A stretch of DNA of 64,000 nucleotides from Kocuria sp. p3-SID1428 (GCF_025149945.1 NZ_JALXVH010000007.1:19479-83478), one strand, 5' to 3'. Counted from the stretch's first letter, positions 52,280 through 62,280 are shown. Numbers and translations are program-made. Notes: generated from the sequence alone by a model not told the origin.

Positions 52280-53767
52280 TCAGGCCTTGCCGACGCGCTT
52301 CATCTGCTGGGTCCAGAACGCGCCGGTGGTGATCACGTCGGTGCCGTCCCAGGCATCCAGGCCGGTGAGGCCGGGGATGTCGGAGCCGTTGAAGGTGGGT
52401 TCCTCGCCGCGGCGGCGCTGGGCCTCGTAGTTCTTCATCACCTTGACGGCGATGGGCGCCAGGAGGATCAGGGCGATCAGGTTGATCGTGGCCATGATCG
52501 CCATCATCACGTCGGCCAGAGACCACACGAGGTCCAGGGCGACCACCGCGCCGACCATCACGGACAGGAGCACCAGCAGGCGGTAGCCGTTCATCACCGC
52601 GCGCGAGCGGGTGAGGAACATGATGTTCGCCTCGCCGTAGAAGTAGTTGCCGATCACCGAGCTGAAGGCGAACAGGAAGATCGCGATGGTCAGGAAGTGG
52701 ACCGCCCAGGTGCCCAGCTGCAGACCCAGTGCCGTCTGCGTGAGCGAGGCGCCCTGGGCAGAGTCGCCGAAGCTCGGGTTGGACAGCAGCACGATGAACG
52801 CCGTGACCGAGCAGACGAGCCAGGTGTCGAAGTAGACGCCCAGGGACTGCACGAAGCCCTGCTTGGCCGGGTGAGAGACGGAGGCCGAGGCACCGGCGTT
52901 CGGCGCGGAGCCCATGCCGGCCTCATTGGAGAACAGTCCGCGGCGCAGGCCCTGGACGAACACGGCCATGAAGCCGCCCACCACGAACTCGCGGATGCCG
53001 AAGGCGCCCAGGACGATGTCGGCGACCATGCCGGGGACCTCGCCGATGTTCAGGACGACGACCAGGAGCCCGAGCAGCACGTACAGGATGGCCATGACCG
53101 GCACGACTGCCTGGGTGACCGCGGAGATGCGGCGGGCGCCGCCGAAGATGATGGAGGCGGTCAGCACGACGACCACTGCGCCCACGATCAGCTTGAAGGG
53201 CAAGGCCCCGGCGGCCGACGGGTCGATGTCCAGCGAGCCCGACAGCGAGTCCACAATCGCGTTGGACTGCACCGAGTTGAACACCAGGCCGTAGGTGACG
53301 GTGATGATCACCGCGAACAGGATGCCCATCCAGTGCTTCTTGAGCCCGTAGGTCATGTAGTAGGCCGGTCCGCCGTAGTAGCCGGTCTCGCCCTTGCGCT
53401 TGTAGAGCTGGCCCAGCAGCGACTCGACGAACGCGCTGGCGCCGCCGATGGCCGCGATGGCCCACATCCAGAACACGGCGCCGGGTCCGCCCACGCTGAT
53501 CGCGATGGCCACGCCGGCGATGTTGCCCGTGCCCACGCGCGAGGCCGCCGAGACGGTGAACGCGCGGAACGACGAGATCGACTTCTTGCCATCCGGGTCC
53601 TCACCGGGAGGGTCTCGCAGCACCCGGAACATCTCCGGGACGGACCGCCACTGGACCGCCCTGGTCCTGATCGTCAGGTAGATACCCGTGCCGATCAGGA
53701 TCGCGAAGACGATCCAGCTCCAGATGAAATTGCCGACGCTGCCGACGAGCTCAGTGAGCTGCTCCAT
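52280..53767 (-). CDS. Alanine/glycine:cation symporter (AGCS family)
   Basis: The 495-residue membrane protein has about eleven membrane segments and takes up alanine or glycine with Na+ or H+. Family marks are ASRVGTGNIAGVAIAISVGG, GAVFWMWAIAAIGGASAFVE, LGQLYKRKGETGYYGGPAYY and GLFSNEAGMGSAPNAGASA, the AGCS signature. The ATG at 53767 follows GGGAG by 5 nt; a GTG two codons earlier overlaps that site and is less likely. TACATT (minus strand, 53832–53837) is a possible –10 within the ilvD hairpin. No glycine riboswitch was recognised in the 70-nt leader. Confidence 0.93.
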   Translation of the reverse strand: MEQLTELVGSVGNFIWSWIVFAILIGTGIYLTIRTRAVQWRSVPEMFRVLRDPPGEDPDGKKSISSFRAFTVSAASRVGTGNIAGVAIAISVGGPGAVFWMWAIAAIGGASAFVESLLGQLYKRKGETGYYGGPAYYMTYGLKKHWMGILFAVIITVTYGLVFNSVQSNAIVDSLSGSLDIDPSAAGALPFKLIVGAVVVVLTASIIFGGARRISAVTQAVVPVMAILYVLLGLLVVVLNIGEVPGMVADIVLGAFGIREFVVGGFMAVFVQGLRRGLFSNEAGMGSAPNAGASASVSHPAKQGFVQSLGVYFDTWLVCSVTAFIVLLSNPSFGDSAQGASLTQTALGLQLGTWAVHFLTIAIFLFAFSSVIGNYFYGEANIMFLTRSRAVMNGYRLLVLLSVMVGAVVALDLVWSLADVMMAIMATINLIALILLAPIAVKVMKNYEAQRRRGEEPTFNGSDIPGLTGLDAWDGTDVITTGAFWTQQMKRVGKA

Positions 53768-53834
53768 GTGCACTCCCGATTCTCAGAGGAATCTGCCGGA
53801 GCGACCACAGGTCGTTCCCAGCAGTTGGAGCAAT

Positions 53835-53874
53835 GTACATCAGCCGGGCCTCTCGCGAGACCCGGCTGATGTAC
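53835..53874 (-). terminator. 40-nt near-perfect palindrome after ilvD
   Basis: 14-bp arms (53835–53848 and 53861–53874) flank a loop holding TCTCGCGAGA, itself palindromic. It lies 34 nt beyond the ilvD stop on the minus strand. A short T-poor tail (ATTGCTCC) makes it a GC-rich terminator, partly shared with the symporter promoter. Confidence 0.65.
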
Positions 53875-53907
53875 TGCCTGCGCGTGAAGCGCAGATCGCG
53901 AGGAGGC

Positions 53908-55746
53908 TCAGTCCTCGACCACCCGCACCGCGCCCTTGTCCGCCGAGGTCACCATGGAGGCGTAGGCCTTCAGGGCCTTGGACACCTTGCGCTCGCGCGG
54001 CTTGGTCGGCTTCCAGGGTGCCTCGCCCTTCTCGGAGCGACGACGCGCCAGCTCGGCGTCGTCCACATTGACGCGCAGGATGCGGTTGTCGACGTCGATC
54101 TCGATCTCATCGCCCTGCTCGATCAGGCCCACGGCACCGCCGGCGGCTGCCTCCGGGGAGATGTGCCCGATCGACAGCCCCGAGGTGCCGCCGGAGAAGC
54201 GGCCGTCGGTGATCAGGGCGCACTCCTTCCCCAGGCCCAGGCCCTTGAGGTAGGAGGTCGGGTAGAGCATCTCCTGCATGCCGGGCCCGCCCTTGGGGCC
54301 CTCGTACTGGATGACCACGATGTCCCCGGACTTCACGTTCTTGGACAGGATCTCGAACACAGCCTCGTCCTGGGATTCGACGACGAACGCGGAGCCCTTG
54401 AAGTGGAACAGGGACTCGTCGATGCCCGCGGTCTTGATGATCGCGCCGTCCTCGGCGATGTTGCCGAACAGCACGCACAGCCCGCCCTCCTTGGTGTAGG
54501 CGTGGGCGACCGAGCGGATGCAGCCGTCCTGGGCGTCGAGGTCGTGGTCCTCGTACTCATTGGCCTGCGAGAACGCCTGCGTGGTGCGCACACCGCCCGG
54601 GGCGGCCAGGAAGTGGTGCTTCGCCTGCTCGGTCGCCTTGCCGGAGCGGATGTCCCACTCGTCGAGCCACTCGCCCATGGTGGCGGCGTGGACGGTGTGG
54701 ACGTCCTCGTCCAGCAGCCCACCGCGGCGCAGCTCGCCCAGGATCGCGGGGATGCCGCCGGCCCGGTGGACGTGCTCGATGTGGTACTTCGTGGAGTTCG
54801 GGGCGACCTTGGCCAAGCAGGGCACCCGGCGGGAGATCTGGTCGATGTCCGACATGGTGAAGTCGACCTCGGCCTCCTGCGCGGCCGCCAGGATGTGCAG
54901 CACCGTGTTGGTGGACCCGCCCATGGCCACATCCAGGGTCATGGCGTTGGCGAAGGCCTCCGGGGTGGCGATCGAGCGCGGCAGCACGGAGTCGTCGTCG
55001 TCCTCGTAGTAGCGCTTGGCCGAGGCCACGATCCGGGCGCCGGCCTCCTCGAAGAGGCGCTTGCGGTTGATGTGCGTGGCCAGGGTGGTGCCGTTGCCGG
55101 GCAGGGACAGGCCCAGCGCCTCGGTGAGGCAGTTCATGGAGTTCGCGGTGAACATGCCGGAGCACGAGCCGCAGGTGGGGCAGGCGGACTCCTCGACCAG
55201 CGCGAGCTGGTCATCGGTCACGGACTCGTCCACGGCCAGGGACATGGCATCCACCAGGTCCACGCGGTGCTCGACCACGCCCTCCACTCCCTCGCCGGAC
55301 TCCATGGGCCCGCCGGAGACGAAGATCGTGGGGATGTTCAGCCGCATGGCGGCCATGAGCATGCCGGGGGTGATCTTGTCGCAGTTGGAGATGCACACCA
55401 GGGCGTCGGCGCAGTGCGCGTTGACCATGTACTCGACCGAATCCGCGATGATGTCGCGGCTGGGCAGGGAGTAGAGCATGCCGTCGTGGCCCATGGCGAT
55501 GCCGTCGTCCACGGCGATCGTGTTGAACTCCTTGGCCACACCGCCGGCCTCCTCGACCGCGCGCGCCACGAGCTGGCCCATGTCCTTCAGATGCACGTGC
55601 CCGGGCACGAACTGGGTGAAGGAGTTGGCGATCGCCACGATCGGCTTGCCGAAGTCCTCGCTGCCCATGCCGGTGGCGCGCCACAGGGCGCGAGCGCCCG
55701 ACATGTTGCGGCCGGTGGTGGAGGTTGCGGAACGAAGCTGCGGCAC
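53908..55746 (-). CDS. ilvD: Dihydroxy-acid dehydratase
   Basis: This 612-residue enzyme performs the third step of valine, isoleucine and pantothenate precursor synthesis. Cluster and metal ligands are visible: [12 protein letters not shown] (Cys122, Asp123, Lys124) and [33 protein letters not shown] matches the E. coli-like class with an oxygen-labile [4Fe-4S] cluster, rather than the plant-like class with an extra Cys. PHSKYHIE-type and [17 protein letters not shown] blocks are present. A GTG start is preceded by AGAGGAGAG on the minus strand. It is a single gene; ilvBNC is not in the window. Confidence 0.97.
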   Translation of the reverse strand: MPQLRSATSTTGRNMSGARALWRATGMGSEDFGKPIVAIANSFTQFVPGHVHLKDMGQLVARAVEEAGGVAKEFNTIAVDDGIAMGHDGMLYSLPSRDIIADSVEYMVNAHCADALVCISNCDKITPGMLMAAMRLNIPTIFVSGGPMESGEGVEGVVEHRVDLVDAMSLAVDESVTDDQLALVEESACPTCGSCSGMFTANSMNCLTEALGLSLPGNGTTLATHINRKRLFEEAGARIVASAKRYYEDDDDSVLPRSIATPEAFANAMTLDVAMGGSTNTVLHILAAAQEAEVDFTMSDIDQISRRVPCLAKVAPNSTKYHIEHVHRAGGIPAILGELRRGGLLDEDVHTVHAATMGEWLDEWDIRSGKATEQAKHHFLAAPGGVRTTQAFSQANEYEDHDLDAQDGCIRSVAHAYTKEGGLCVLFGNIAEDGAIIKTAGIDESLFHFKGSAFVVESQDEAVFEILSKNVKSGDIVVIQYEGPKGGPGMQEMLYPTSYLKGLGLGKECALITDGRFSGGTSGLSIGHISPEAAAGGAVGLIEQGDEIEIDVDNRILRVNVDDAELARRRSEKGEAPWKPTKPRERKVSKALKAYASMVTSADKGAVRVVED

Positions 55747-55908
55747 GGGTCTCTCCTCTGGTGCCGTCGCGGAGTCGGAGAGCGACGGACGATGGATGCT
55801 GGCGGGCAGGCGGACTGCGGCCTGACTGCCCCGATTGTCTCGTCAACACGCCTCGGAGCAGAAATCTTCCGGCGCAGGGGTTGCCGCAGCGGCCGAGCGG
55901 GGTATTTT

Positions 55909-55914
55909 CTATAG
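55909..55914 (+). promoter_or_regulatory. –10 element before the 55957 gene
   Basis: TATAGT at 55909–55914 is a strong –10. It gives a leader of about 35 nt with CGAAAGGACC as ribosome site. Confidence 0.5.
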
Positions 55915-55956
55915 TGAACACACGCTCCCGCCCTTCCCCGCGAAAGGACCCTCCCC

Positions 55957-56811
55957 ATGAGCACTCCCACAAACGGTTCCCCCGACTCCGAGGGCACCAG
56001 CAGCTCCTCCGGCTCCCAGCACTCCGCCCCCGACTTCGGCGGCGGCTGGCAGCAGAATCAGGGGGCGCCGCAGTCCCAGCCTCCGCAGACCGGTTCGGAA
56101 TCCTCGCAGCAGGCCCCGTCCTACGGTGCGCCGGGAGCCGCGCAGCAGGGGCCCTCGCAGACCGGCTCCTCGCAGCCGAGCCAGAGCTCCGGCGCACCCC
56201 AGTACCGCCCCGCCGGCGGCGGCTCGCCCCAGTTCACGCCCGCCGGCGGTCACCAGGGGGGCTACCAGGCGACCCCGCAGGGCGGTGGCCGCAAGGGCAA
56301 GGGCAAGCCGCCGCTGTGGGTCGGACTGGTCTCGCTGGGCCTGGGCGTCCTGCTGGGCATCGTGGGGATCGTCGTGTTCTTCGCCACCGTCGTGGGCGGT
56401 GCCAGCAGCATCGCCGAGACGCCGTCGGGCACCACCCGCACGCTGGAGGCCGACACCGACTACTTCGTGTTCTCCACCAGCACCAGCTCGGTGGACGAAT
56501 GCACCATCTACACCCCCGAGTTCGACTCGATGTCACTGGAGATCTCCGGCATGGACCAGACCGCCACGTCCGACGGCGAGACGTTCTCCATGCTCGGCTC
56601 GTTCGAGACCAGTGAGGCCGGCGAGTACCGCCTCAGCTGCTCCCCCTATGTCGCCAGCTCGGATGTCTACATCACGGACGTCGGCGTGGGCGGAATGCTG
56701 GGCGGCGCCTTCGCCGGTATCGGCATCGGCCTGCTCGGCGGCCTGCTGTTCATCGTGGGCATCGTCCTGATCATCGTGAACCGGGTCACAGCCTCCAAGA
56801 ACCGGAGCTGA
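55957..56811 (+). CDS. Membrane protein with Gln/Ser/Gly-rich cytoplasmic tail, unknown function
   Basis: The 284-residue product starts with 120 residues of low-complexity Ser/Gln/Gly/Pro sequence. A membrane segment follows (about 121–150, LWVGLVSLGLGVLLGIVGIV), then an extracytoplasmic domain (about 150–245) with two Cys (VDECTIY, RLSCSPY) that may form a disulfide. A second membrane segment (about 246–278) and a short basic end (ASKNRS) complete it. The layout is common among uncharacterised actinobacterial surface proteins. The start at 55957 has GAAAGGACC upstream and TATAGT as –10. A terminator follows. Confidence 0.7.
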   Translation: MSTPTNGSPDSEGTSSSSGSQHSAPDFGGGWQQNQGAPQSQPPQTGSESSQQAPSYGAPGAAQQGPSQTGSSQPSQSSGAPQYRPAGGGSPQFTPAGGHQGGYQATPQGGGRKGKGKPPLWVGLVSLGLGVLLGIVGIVVFFATVVGGASSIAETPSGTTRTLEADTDYFVFSTSTSSVDECTIYTPEFDSMSLEISGMDQTATSDGETFSMLGSFETSEAGEYRLSCSPYVASSDVYITDVGVGGMLGGAFAGIGIGLLGGLLFIVGIVLIIVNRVTASKNRS

Positions 56812-56840
56812 GGCCTCACGATCCACCGCGAGTCCCCGAC

Positions 56841-56873
56841 CTGCCCCGTCCTGCCTCATGCAGGGCGGGGCAG
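56841..56873 (+). terminator. Terminator of the 55957 gene
   Basis: A 14-bp stem with one G·T pair (56841–56854 with 56860–56873), 5-nt loop and ATCTTCTTC tail. Confidence 0.75.
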
Positions 56874-57048
56874 ATCTTCTTCGACCTCGGCCTGCACTGT
56901 GGGTCCGTCGGCGGGATACGATGAGATGCCGACGTCGACCGCCGGGATCAGCCACCGCATGCAGGGCGCGGATCCCGTCGACTTCGCAGCGGGCGCAGCG
57001 GCCGAGGGCCGGCCCGCCGCACCGTGAACCTCGTCAAAGGACCCGCAC

Positions 57049-58623
57049 GTGGCCAAGTCCGCACCCCGTCCGCCCAAGACCGACGACGACGTGGACTTCG
57101 CCGTCCCGCTCCAGGATGCGCTCGACCCCCTCGTCCTCGCCCTGGATGTCGGCTCCACCGCCACTCGCGGCAGCCTCCACGACGCCGCAGGCACGCCGGT
57201 GCGCGGCTACCGGGACAAGATCCCCCACCAGTTCACCACCGCCGCGGACGGCACCAGCACGATCGACCCGGATCAGGTGGTCGAGGAGCTGTGCCGGCTG
57301 ATCGACGAGATCATCGGCTCCCGCCAGGAGCTCATCGGGCGGGTGGGCGGCGTGGCGATCGACACCTTCGCCTCCTCGCTCGTGGGCGTCGACTCCCGAC
57401 GCCGCGCCACCACCACCTGCTACACCTACGCCGATTCGCGCTCCAGCGGCCACCTGGCCGGGCTGCGCGCCGAGGCCGACGAGCAGCAGATCCAGCAGCT
57501 GACGGGCGCCCGCCTGCACACCTCCTACCTGACCCCGCGCTTCCGGTGGCTGCGCGAGACCGAGCCGGAGGCCTTCGCCGCCACCTCGCGCTGGCTGTCG
57601 CTGGGCGAGTACTTCCACCTGCGCCTGCTGGGCAAGGCGCGCGTGGGCACCTCCACCGCCGCCTGGACCGGACTGCTGGATCGACGCACCGGCGACTGGT
57701 CGGATCAGATGCTCGAGCTCGCCCAGGTCGAGCGCGAGTCCCTGTCGCTGATCGCCCGCCCCAATCAGCCCATCCGCGAGGTGCCCCCGGCCGTTGCCGA
57801 GCGCTGGCCGGCGCTGCGCCAGGCCAAGTGGTTCCCGCCCGTGGCCGACGGCCTCAGCGCCAACGTGGGCTCCGGCGGCCGCGACGCCACCACCATGGTG
57901 ACCTCCATGGCCACCTCGGGGGCCATGCGCGTGCTGCTGCACGAGCAGCCGGAGACCATCCCGTCGGGACTGTGGTGCTACCGCATCGACGACACCCGCT
58001 GCCTGCTGGGCGGAGCCATCAACGACGCCAGCCGCGCGATCACCTGGACCGAGCAGACCCTGCGCCTGCCCGATGACCTCTCTTCGCAGGACGTGGCCCA
58101 GCGCCCTGCCGAGCCCACGACCCCGCTGGTCCTGCCGTTCCTCACCGGCGAGCGCTCGACCGGCTGGTTGGGCGACGCCCGCGCCGCCGTGCTCGGGCTC
58201 TCGGCCGCCACGGGCCCCGACGACGTCCTGCGCGGCGTGATGGAGGGCGTGGTGGCCGCCTACGGCCGCGTGGCCCAGCAGCTCAGCCAGGCCTCCGGCG
58301 AGGTCGAGCGCCTGGTCACGGCCGGCGGGATGACCCAGTCGGTCCCGGGGCTGCAGCAGCAGCTCGCGGACCTGCTGGGCCGCAGCGCCGTGCAGGCCAC
58401 CTTCAAGCGCTCGACCCTGCGCGGCACGGCAGTGCTGGCCTCCGAAGTCCTCTCCCCGGACATCGAGCCCGTGGATCCGCCGTACGCCCACACCTTCGAG
58501 CCGGATCCGTCGGCCCGCGAGCACTGGGACCGAGTGGCCGAGCGCTTCCAGGAGGCCTACGAGGGACTGTTCGCCTCGTCGTCGGCGCAGTCGCCTGCTG
58601 TCCACGAGTCCGCGGAGGCCTGA
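57049..58623 (+). CDS. FGGY-family carbohydrate kinase (gluconokinase-like)
   Basis: This 524-residue ASKHA-fold kinase phosphorylates a sugar, sugar acid or polyol. LVLALDVGSTATRGSLHD (about 28–45) is the phosphate-1 loop, VGGVAIDTFASSLVGVD follows, and SANVGSGGRDATTMVTSMATSGAM is the adenosine/phosphate-2 region. LPFLTGERSTGWLGDARAA and RLVTAGGMTQSVPGLQQQLADLLG are the FGGY signature blocks; the latter resembles gluconate and xylulose kinases. The GTG start has CAAAGGACC upstream. The nearby G6PD-like and GH15 genes favour a role in glucose/gluconate use, which is inference. A hairpin at 58659–58680 ends the gene. Confidence 0.82.
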   Translation: MAKSAPRPPKTDDDVDFAVPLQDALDPLVLALDVGSTATRGSLHDAAGTPVRGYRDKIPHQFTTAADGTSTIDPDQVVEELCRLIDEIIGSRQELIGRVGGVAIDTFASSLVGVDSRRRATTTCYTYADSRSSGHLAGLRAEADEQQIQQLTGARLHTSYLTPRFRWLRETEPEAFAATSRWLSLGEYFHLRLLGKARVGTSTAAWTGLLDRRTGDWSDQMLELAQVERESLSLIARPNQPIREVPPAVAERWPALRQAKWFPPVADGLSANVGSGGRDATTMVTSMATSGAMRVLLHEQPETIPSGLWCYRIDDTRCLLGGAINDASRAITWTEQTLRLPDDLSSQDVAQRPAEPTTPLVLPFLTGERSTGWLGDARAAVLGLSAATGPDDVLRGVMEGVVAAYGRVAQQLSQASGEVERLVTAGGMTQSVPGLQQQLADLLGRSAVQATFKRSTLRGTAVLASEVLSPDIEPVDPPYAHTFEPDPSAREHWDRVAERFQEAYEGLFASSSAQSPAVHESAEA

Positions 58624-58658
58624 GCGGACTGGGCCGCCGACGCCGGCTCAGGTGCCGT

Positions 58659-58680
58659 CTCCCGCCTGGCCCGGCGGGAG
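58659..58680 (+). terminator. Hairpin after the FGGY kinase
   Basis: An 8-bp stem (58659–58666 with 58673–58680) lies 36 nt after the stop, without a T-run. The remaining gap to 58835 holds nothing recognisable. Confidence 0.45.
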
Positions 58681-58835
58681 CCGCAGCCCTCGAGCGGCCG
58701 AATCCGAACCGTTCAGTCATCGACCGGCCAGATCGTCACCGGTTCCGCGCTGAATCGGTGACGAAGCGGCCAGTCGATGATGATGACGCGCCGAGGCGGC
58801 CGCGCGGAGCCGTCGACGTGATGGCCGAGGAAGAT

Positions 58836-60866
58836 TCAGGCCCCGGGCTCGCGGCGGCTGTCCGCGCGGTCGCGGTCCGGGCCCTGCGCCGCGGCGCGAT
58901 CGACCGCCCGTGCGGCGCGCAGATGACCCAGGTGGCTGAAGGCCTGCGGGAAGTTGCCGGCCAGACGCTGGTGCTGCGGCGAGTACTCCTCGGCCAGCAG
59001 ACCCAGGTCGGTCGTGCAGCTCTCGAGCCTGTCCAGCGCCTGCTGCGCGTCCTCGGTGCGTCCGGAGCCGGCGTACTGCTCGGCCAGCCAGGCCAGGCAC
59101 AGCAGGAACGGGTACTCATCGCCCTCCAGGCCGTCCGAGCCCGAGGAGGTGCGGTAGCGGGCCACGAATCCGTGCTCATCGACCAGGTCCTGCTCGATCC
59201 GCGCGACCGTTGCCAGCATCTTGGGATCATCGGCGACGATGAAGCCGGTGTGCGGCAGCTGCAGCAGGGAGGCGTCGACCTCCTGGCGGCCGTGGCCCGG
59301 AGCGTAGGTCTGGGTGAAGGTGCCCAGCTGCTCGTTCCAGCCCCGCTCCATGATCTCCTCGTGCAGGCGATCGCGCAGCTCGGACCACCGCCGGATCTCC
59401 TCCGGGGTGGCCAGGACGGCGGTCTCCGACTCCCGCTGCGCGGTGGACTCGGCGGGATCGGCCGGCTCGGCGACCTCCTGGTCCGCCACGTCCGGCCAGC
59501 CGTCGGCCTGGGCCACGCCGTCGCGGATCTGGCCGTGCTCGTGCACCGCGCGCAGGCCCTCGTTGAACGCCGCCCACATCATCACGCGGCCGTGGGTGAA
59601 GAACGCGGGCTCCCCGCGCATCTCCCACAGCCCGTGATCGGGCTCGTCGATGCGCTGCTCGCAGTAGCGCAGCAGGGTCTTCTGCAGGCCCCAGGACCAG
59701 AGGTCCTCGGGCTCCCCGGCATCGCGCAGGGCGGCCAGGGCGAGCATGACCTCGCCCATCACGTCCGCCTGGTACTGATCCGCCGCGCCGTTGCCGATGC
59801 GCACCGGATGCGAGCCCTCGTAGCCGGACAGATGCTCGAGCTCGTGCTCGGGCAGATGACGACGGCCGTCGACCCCGTACATGATCTGGATCCGCTCCGG
59901 GTCCCCGGCGACAGCGCGCAGCAGCCAGTCCCGCCATTGGCGAGCGCCCTCCGTGTGACCGTGCTCGACCAGCGCCTCGATGGTCAGGGAGGCGTCGCGC
60001 AGCCAGGTGTAGCGGTAGTCCCAGTTGCGCACGCCGCCGAAGTCCTCCGGCAGGCTGGTGGTGGGGGCGGCCACGATGCCGCCGGTCTCCCCGTGCGTGA
60101 GTGCGCGCAGCACGAGCAGCGAGCGCTCACGAGCCTCCCCGATCGGCTCTCCGGAGCAGGTCGCCTCCCGCCACTCGTTCCAGTAGCGCTCGGTGCGCTC
60201 CAGCGCGGCGGCGGTGTCCACGGCCCCGGGCAGCGGGCTCCAGGACGAGCACCAGGTCAGCACCCAGGCCTGGGTCTGCCCGGCCTCCAGCTCGAAGGAG
60301 TCGCCGAGCCAGCGCCCGACCTCGCCCTCGGCGCTGAGGTCATGGCGGGAGTCGTCGTCCGCCTGCGCGGACAGCAGCGGGCCGCGCAGCACGAGCATGT
60401 CCGGCCCGGCGATCGCCACGATCCCGCTGCCGCCTTCCGGCAGCTCGCGCAGGTGCACCCATGGGGCGCTGCGGTTGTAGTCCGGGCGGATCCGCAGGTC
60501 GTGCTCGACCGTGACGACACCTTCCGTGCAGGTCACCTCCCGCACCAGGTTCGCCCGGTCATCCCCGGTGGGCAGAGCATCCACGACGGTCGCGCACCCG
60601 CTGGGCGAGCGCCACTGCGTCTCCAGGACGAAGGTCCCCGGACGGTAGCGCCGCGAGACGACCTCTCCGTCGGCGATCCGCAGCTGCCAGCGGCCGTCGT
60701 CGGGATTGCCGAGCAGGGCGGAGAACACCGCGGCGGAATCGACGGAGGGGAAGCACAGCCAGTCCACGCTGCCCTCCCGGGAGACCAGCGGCGCGGTGCG
60801 CAGGTCGGAGAGCAGAGCGTAGTCCTCGAGGGGGACCGAGGCGCGGCGGATGCTGTCGTGGCTCAT
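58836..60866 (-). CDS. Glycoside hydrolase family 15 protein (glucoamylase/trehalase type)
   Basis: The 676-residue protein has an N-terminal β-domain (DUF5911-like, about 10–220, with YALLSDLRTAPLVSREGSVDW) and a C-terminal (α/α)6 GH15 catalytic domain. GGVRNWDYRYTWLRDASLT is the substrate-binding signature around the first catalytic Glu region, and the LLQLPHTGFI and GDEYPFLLCLAWLAEQYA blocks hold the second. Actinobacterial relatives act as trehalases or glucan hydrolases and release β-D-glucose. No signal peptide is seen, so it is cytoplasmic. A 35-residue acidic insertion (about 450–485) is unusual. The start at 60866 is opposite the G6PD-like gene, with only 55 nt between. Confidence 0.88.
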   Translation of the reverse strand: MSHDSIRRASVPLEDYALLSDLRTAPLVSREGSVDWLCFPSVDSAAVFSALLGNPDDGRWQLRIADGEVVSRRYRPGTFVLETQWRSPSGCATVVDALPTGDDRANLVREVTCTEGVVTVEHDLRIRPDYNRSAPWVHLRELPEGGSGIVAIAGPDMLVLRGPLLSAQADDDSRHDLSAEGEVGRWLGDSFELEAGQTQAWVLTWCSSWSPLPGAVDTAAALERTERYWNEWREATCSGEPIGEARERSLLVLRALTHGETGGIVAAPTTSLPEDFGGVRNWDYRYTWLRDASLTIEALVEHGHTEGARQWRDWLLRAVAGDPERIQIMYGVDGRRHLPEHELEHLSGYEGSHPVRIGNGAADQYQADVMGEVMLALAALRDAGEPEDLWSWGLQKTLLRYCEQRIDEPDHGLWEMRGEPAFFTHGRVMMWAAFNEGLRAVHEHGQIRDGVAQADGWPDVADQEVAEPADPAESTAQRESETAVLATPEEIRRWSELRDRLHEEIMERGWNEQLGTFTQTYAPGHGRQEVDASLLQLPHTGFIVADDPKMLATVARIEQDLVDEHGFVARYRTSSGSDGLEGDEYPFLLCLAWLAEQYAGSGRTEDAQQALDRLESCTTDLGLLAEEYSPQHQRLAGNFPQAFSHLGHLRAARAVDRAAAQGPDRDRADSRREPGA

Positions 60867-60921
60867 GGCCCCATCACAGCAGACGGGGCCGACGTCGCAG
60901 GTCCTGCCTACAGTTGAGGCC

Positions 60922-62280
60922 ATGGCCGACACGACTCCCACCACCCTGATCATCCTCGGCGCCTCCGGCGATCTCACCTCGCGACTGCTGCTGCCCGGGC
61001 TCGGCGACGTCCTGACCCTGCAGCCCGAGCGGCAGGTCCGCCTCATCGGCAGCGCCCGTTCGGACAAGCAGGACTGGCGGGACACTGCCACCCAGGCCTT
61101 CCGCGGCACGGATGCCAGCGGCCCGGCCGTCGAGCGCACCCTCGAGTCCACGCAGTGGGTCACCGCGGATGCCTCCTCCCCCCAGGATCTCGCGCAGCTG
61201 CTCGGGCAGGCGGACGACGGCCGCGTGGTGCTCTACTTCGCCCTCGCCCCGGCCGTGACCGGCAAGGCACTCGATGCGCTGAGCGAGATCGAGCTGCCGC
61301 AGGACCTCTGGCTGGCGCTGGAGAAGCCCATCGGCACGGATGAAGACTCCGCCCGCGAGCTCAACCGCCTGGCCGACCGTCTGGTCCCGGCCGACCGGAT
61401 CCTGCGCATCGATCACTTCCTGGGCGAACCGGCCGTACTGGACCTGGTGGGGCTGCGCTTCGCCAACCGGATTCTCGAGCCGCTGCTGCGCCGCGAGCAC
61501 GTCGAGTCCATCTCCATCACCTACGACGAGACCCTGGGACTCGAGGGCCGGGCCGGCTTCTACGACGCCAACGGCGCCATCCGCGACATGCACCAGTCCC
61601 ACCTGCTGCAGGTCATGGGAGTGCTGATGATGGATCCGCCGTCGTCGATCGCCGACGGCGAGGTCCCGGAGCTGATCTCACAGGTCCTGGCCCGCACCAG
61701 CATCATCGGCCCGGTCGAGCAGAACATGGCCGCGGGCCGGTACACCGCCGGCACGATCGACGGCCGCGAGCTGCCGTCTTACGTCGATGAGGAGGGCGTG
61801 GATCCCGCCAGCGGCACCGAGACCTGGGCCCGGCTCACGGTCGAGGTCGACAGCTGGCGGTGGCAGGGCGTGCCCGTGCACCTGCGCTCCGGCAAGGCCA
61901 TCGGCTCACCGCATCAGGAGGTGCTGGTGCGCTTCCGCCCCGTCCCCGCCGGGGCCCAGGAGTTCGGCGACCCGGCCGGCGACATCCTGCGAGTGGACCT
62001 GGCCACCGGCGAGATCAGCCTCGAGCTCAGCGCGGGCGGCCCCTTCGACCCCCGCGGGACCGCGCGGGTGACCCTGTCCTCGGCCACCCCCGAGTCCCCG
62101 CTGTCGGCCTACGGCTCCGTGGTGCGCCGCATGCTCGACGGCGACCGCTCCTTCAGCGTCAGCGCCGAGGCCTCGCAGCACTGCTGGCGGATCGTGCAGC
62201 CGGCGATCGACGCCGTGGCGCACGGCCTGGTGCCGGTGCAGGACTATCAGGCGGGCTCGGAGGGCCCCGAGACGATCTGA
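60922..62280 (+). CDS. Glucose-6-phosphate dehydrogenase homologue with altered phosphate-binding motif
   Basis: The 452-residue protein of the Zwf family has the N-terminal Rossmann motif ILGASGDLTSR and a C-terminal α+β domain ending in the usual VQDYQAGSEGPE region. The catalytic base is kept (His227 in MHQSHLLQ; usually QNHLLQ). The substrate motif, normally RIDHYLGKE, reads RIDHFLGEP (162–170): the Tyr and Lys that hold the 6-phosphate are Phe and Glu. EKPIG replaces EKPFG. Length is about 30–50 residues shorter than typical Zwf. It may oxidise an unphosphorylated or different sugar. TACAGT (60909–60914) lies 7 nt before the ATG, so it is probably leaderless. Its neighbours are a divergent GH15 gene and, 2.3 kb away, an FGGY kinase. 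Confidence 0.85.
   Translation: MADTTPTTLIILGASGDLTSRLLLPGLGDVLTLQPERQVRLIGSARSDKQDWRDTATQAFRGTDASGPAVERTLESTQWVTADASSPQDLAQLLGQADDGRVVLYFALAPAVTGKALDALSEIELPQDLWLALEKPIGTDEDSARELNRLADRLVPADRILRIDHFLGEPAVLDLVGLRFANRILEPLLRREHVESISITYDETLGLEGRAGFYDANGAIRDMHQSHLLQVMGVLMMDPPSSIADGEVPELISQVLARTSIIGPVEQNMAAGRYTAGTIDGRELPSYVDEEGVDPASGTETWARLTVEVDSWRWQGVPVHLRSGKAIGSPHQEVLVRFRPVPAGAQEFGDPAGDILRVDLATGEISLELSAGGPFDPRGTARVTLSSATPESPLSAYGSVVRRMLDGDRSFSVSAEASQHCWRIVQPAIDAVAHGLVPVQDYQAGSEGPETI

Noticed and set aside
53768..53834. A glycine riboswitch before the AGCS symporter
   Set aside because: The leader is only about 70 nt and lacks the conserved glycine-aptamer cores.
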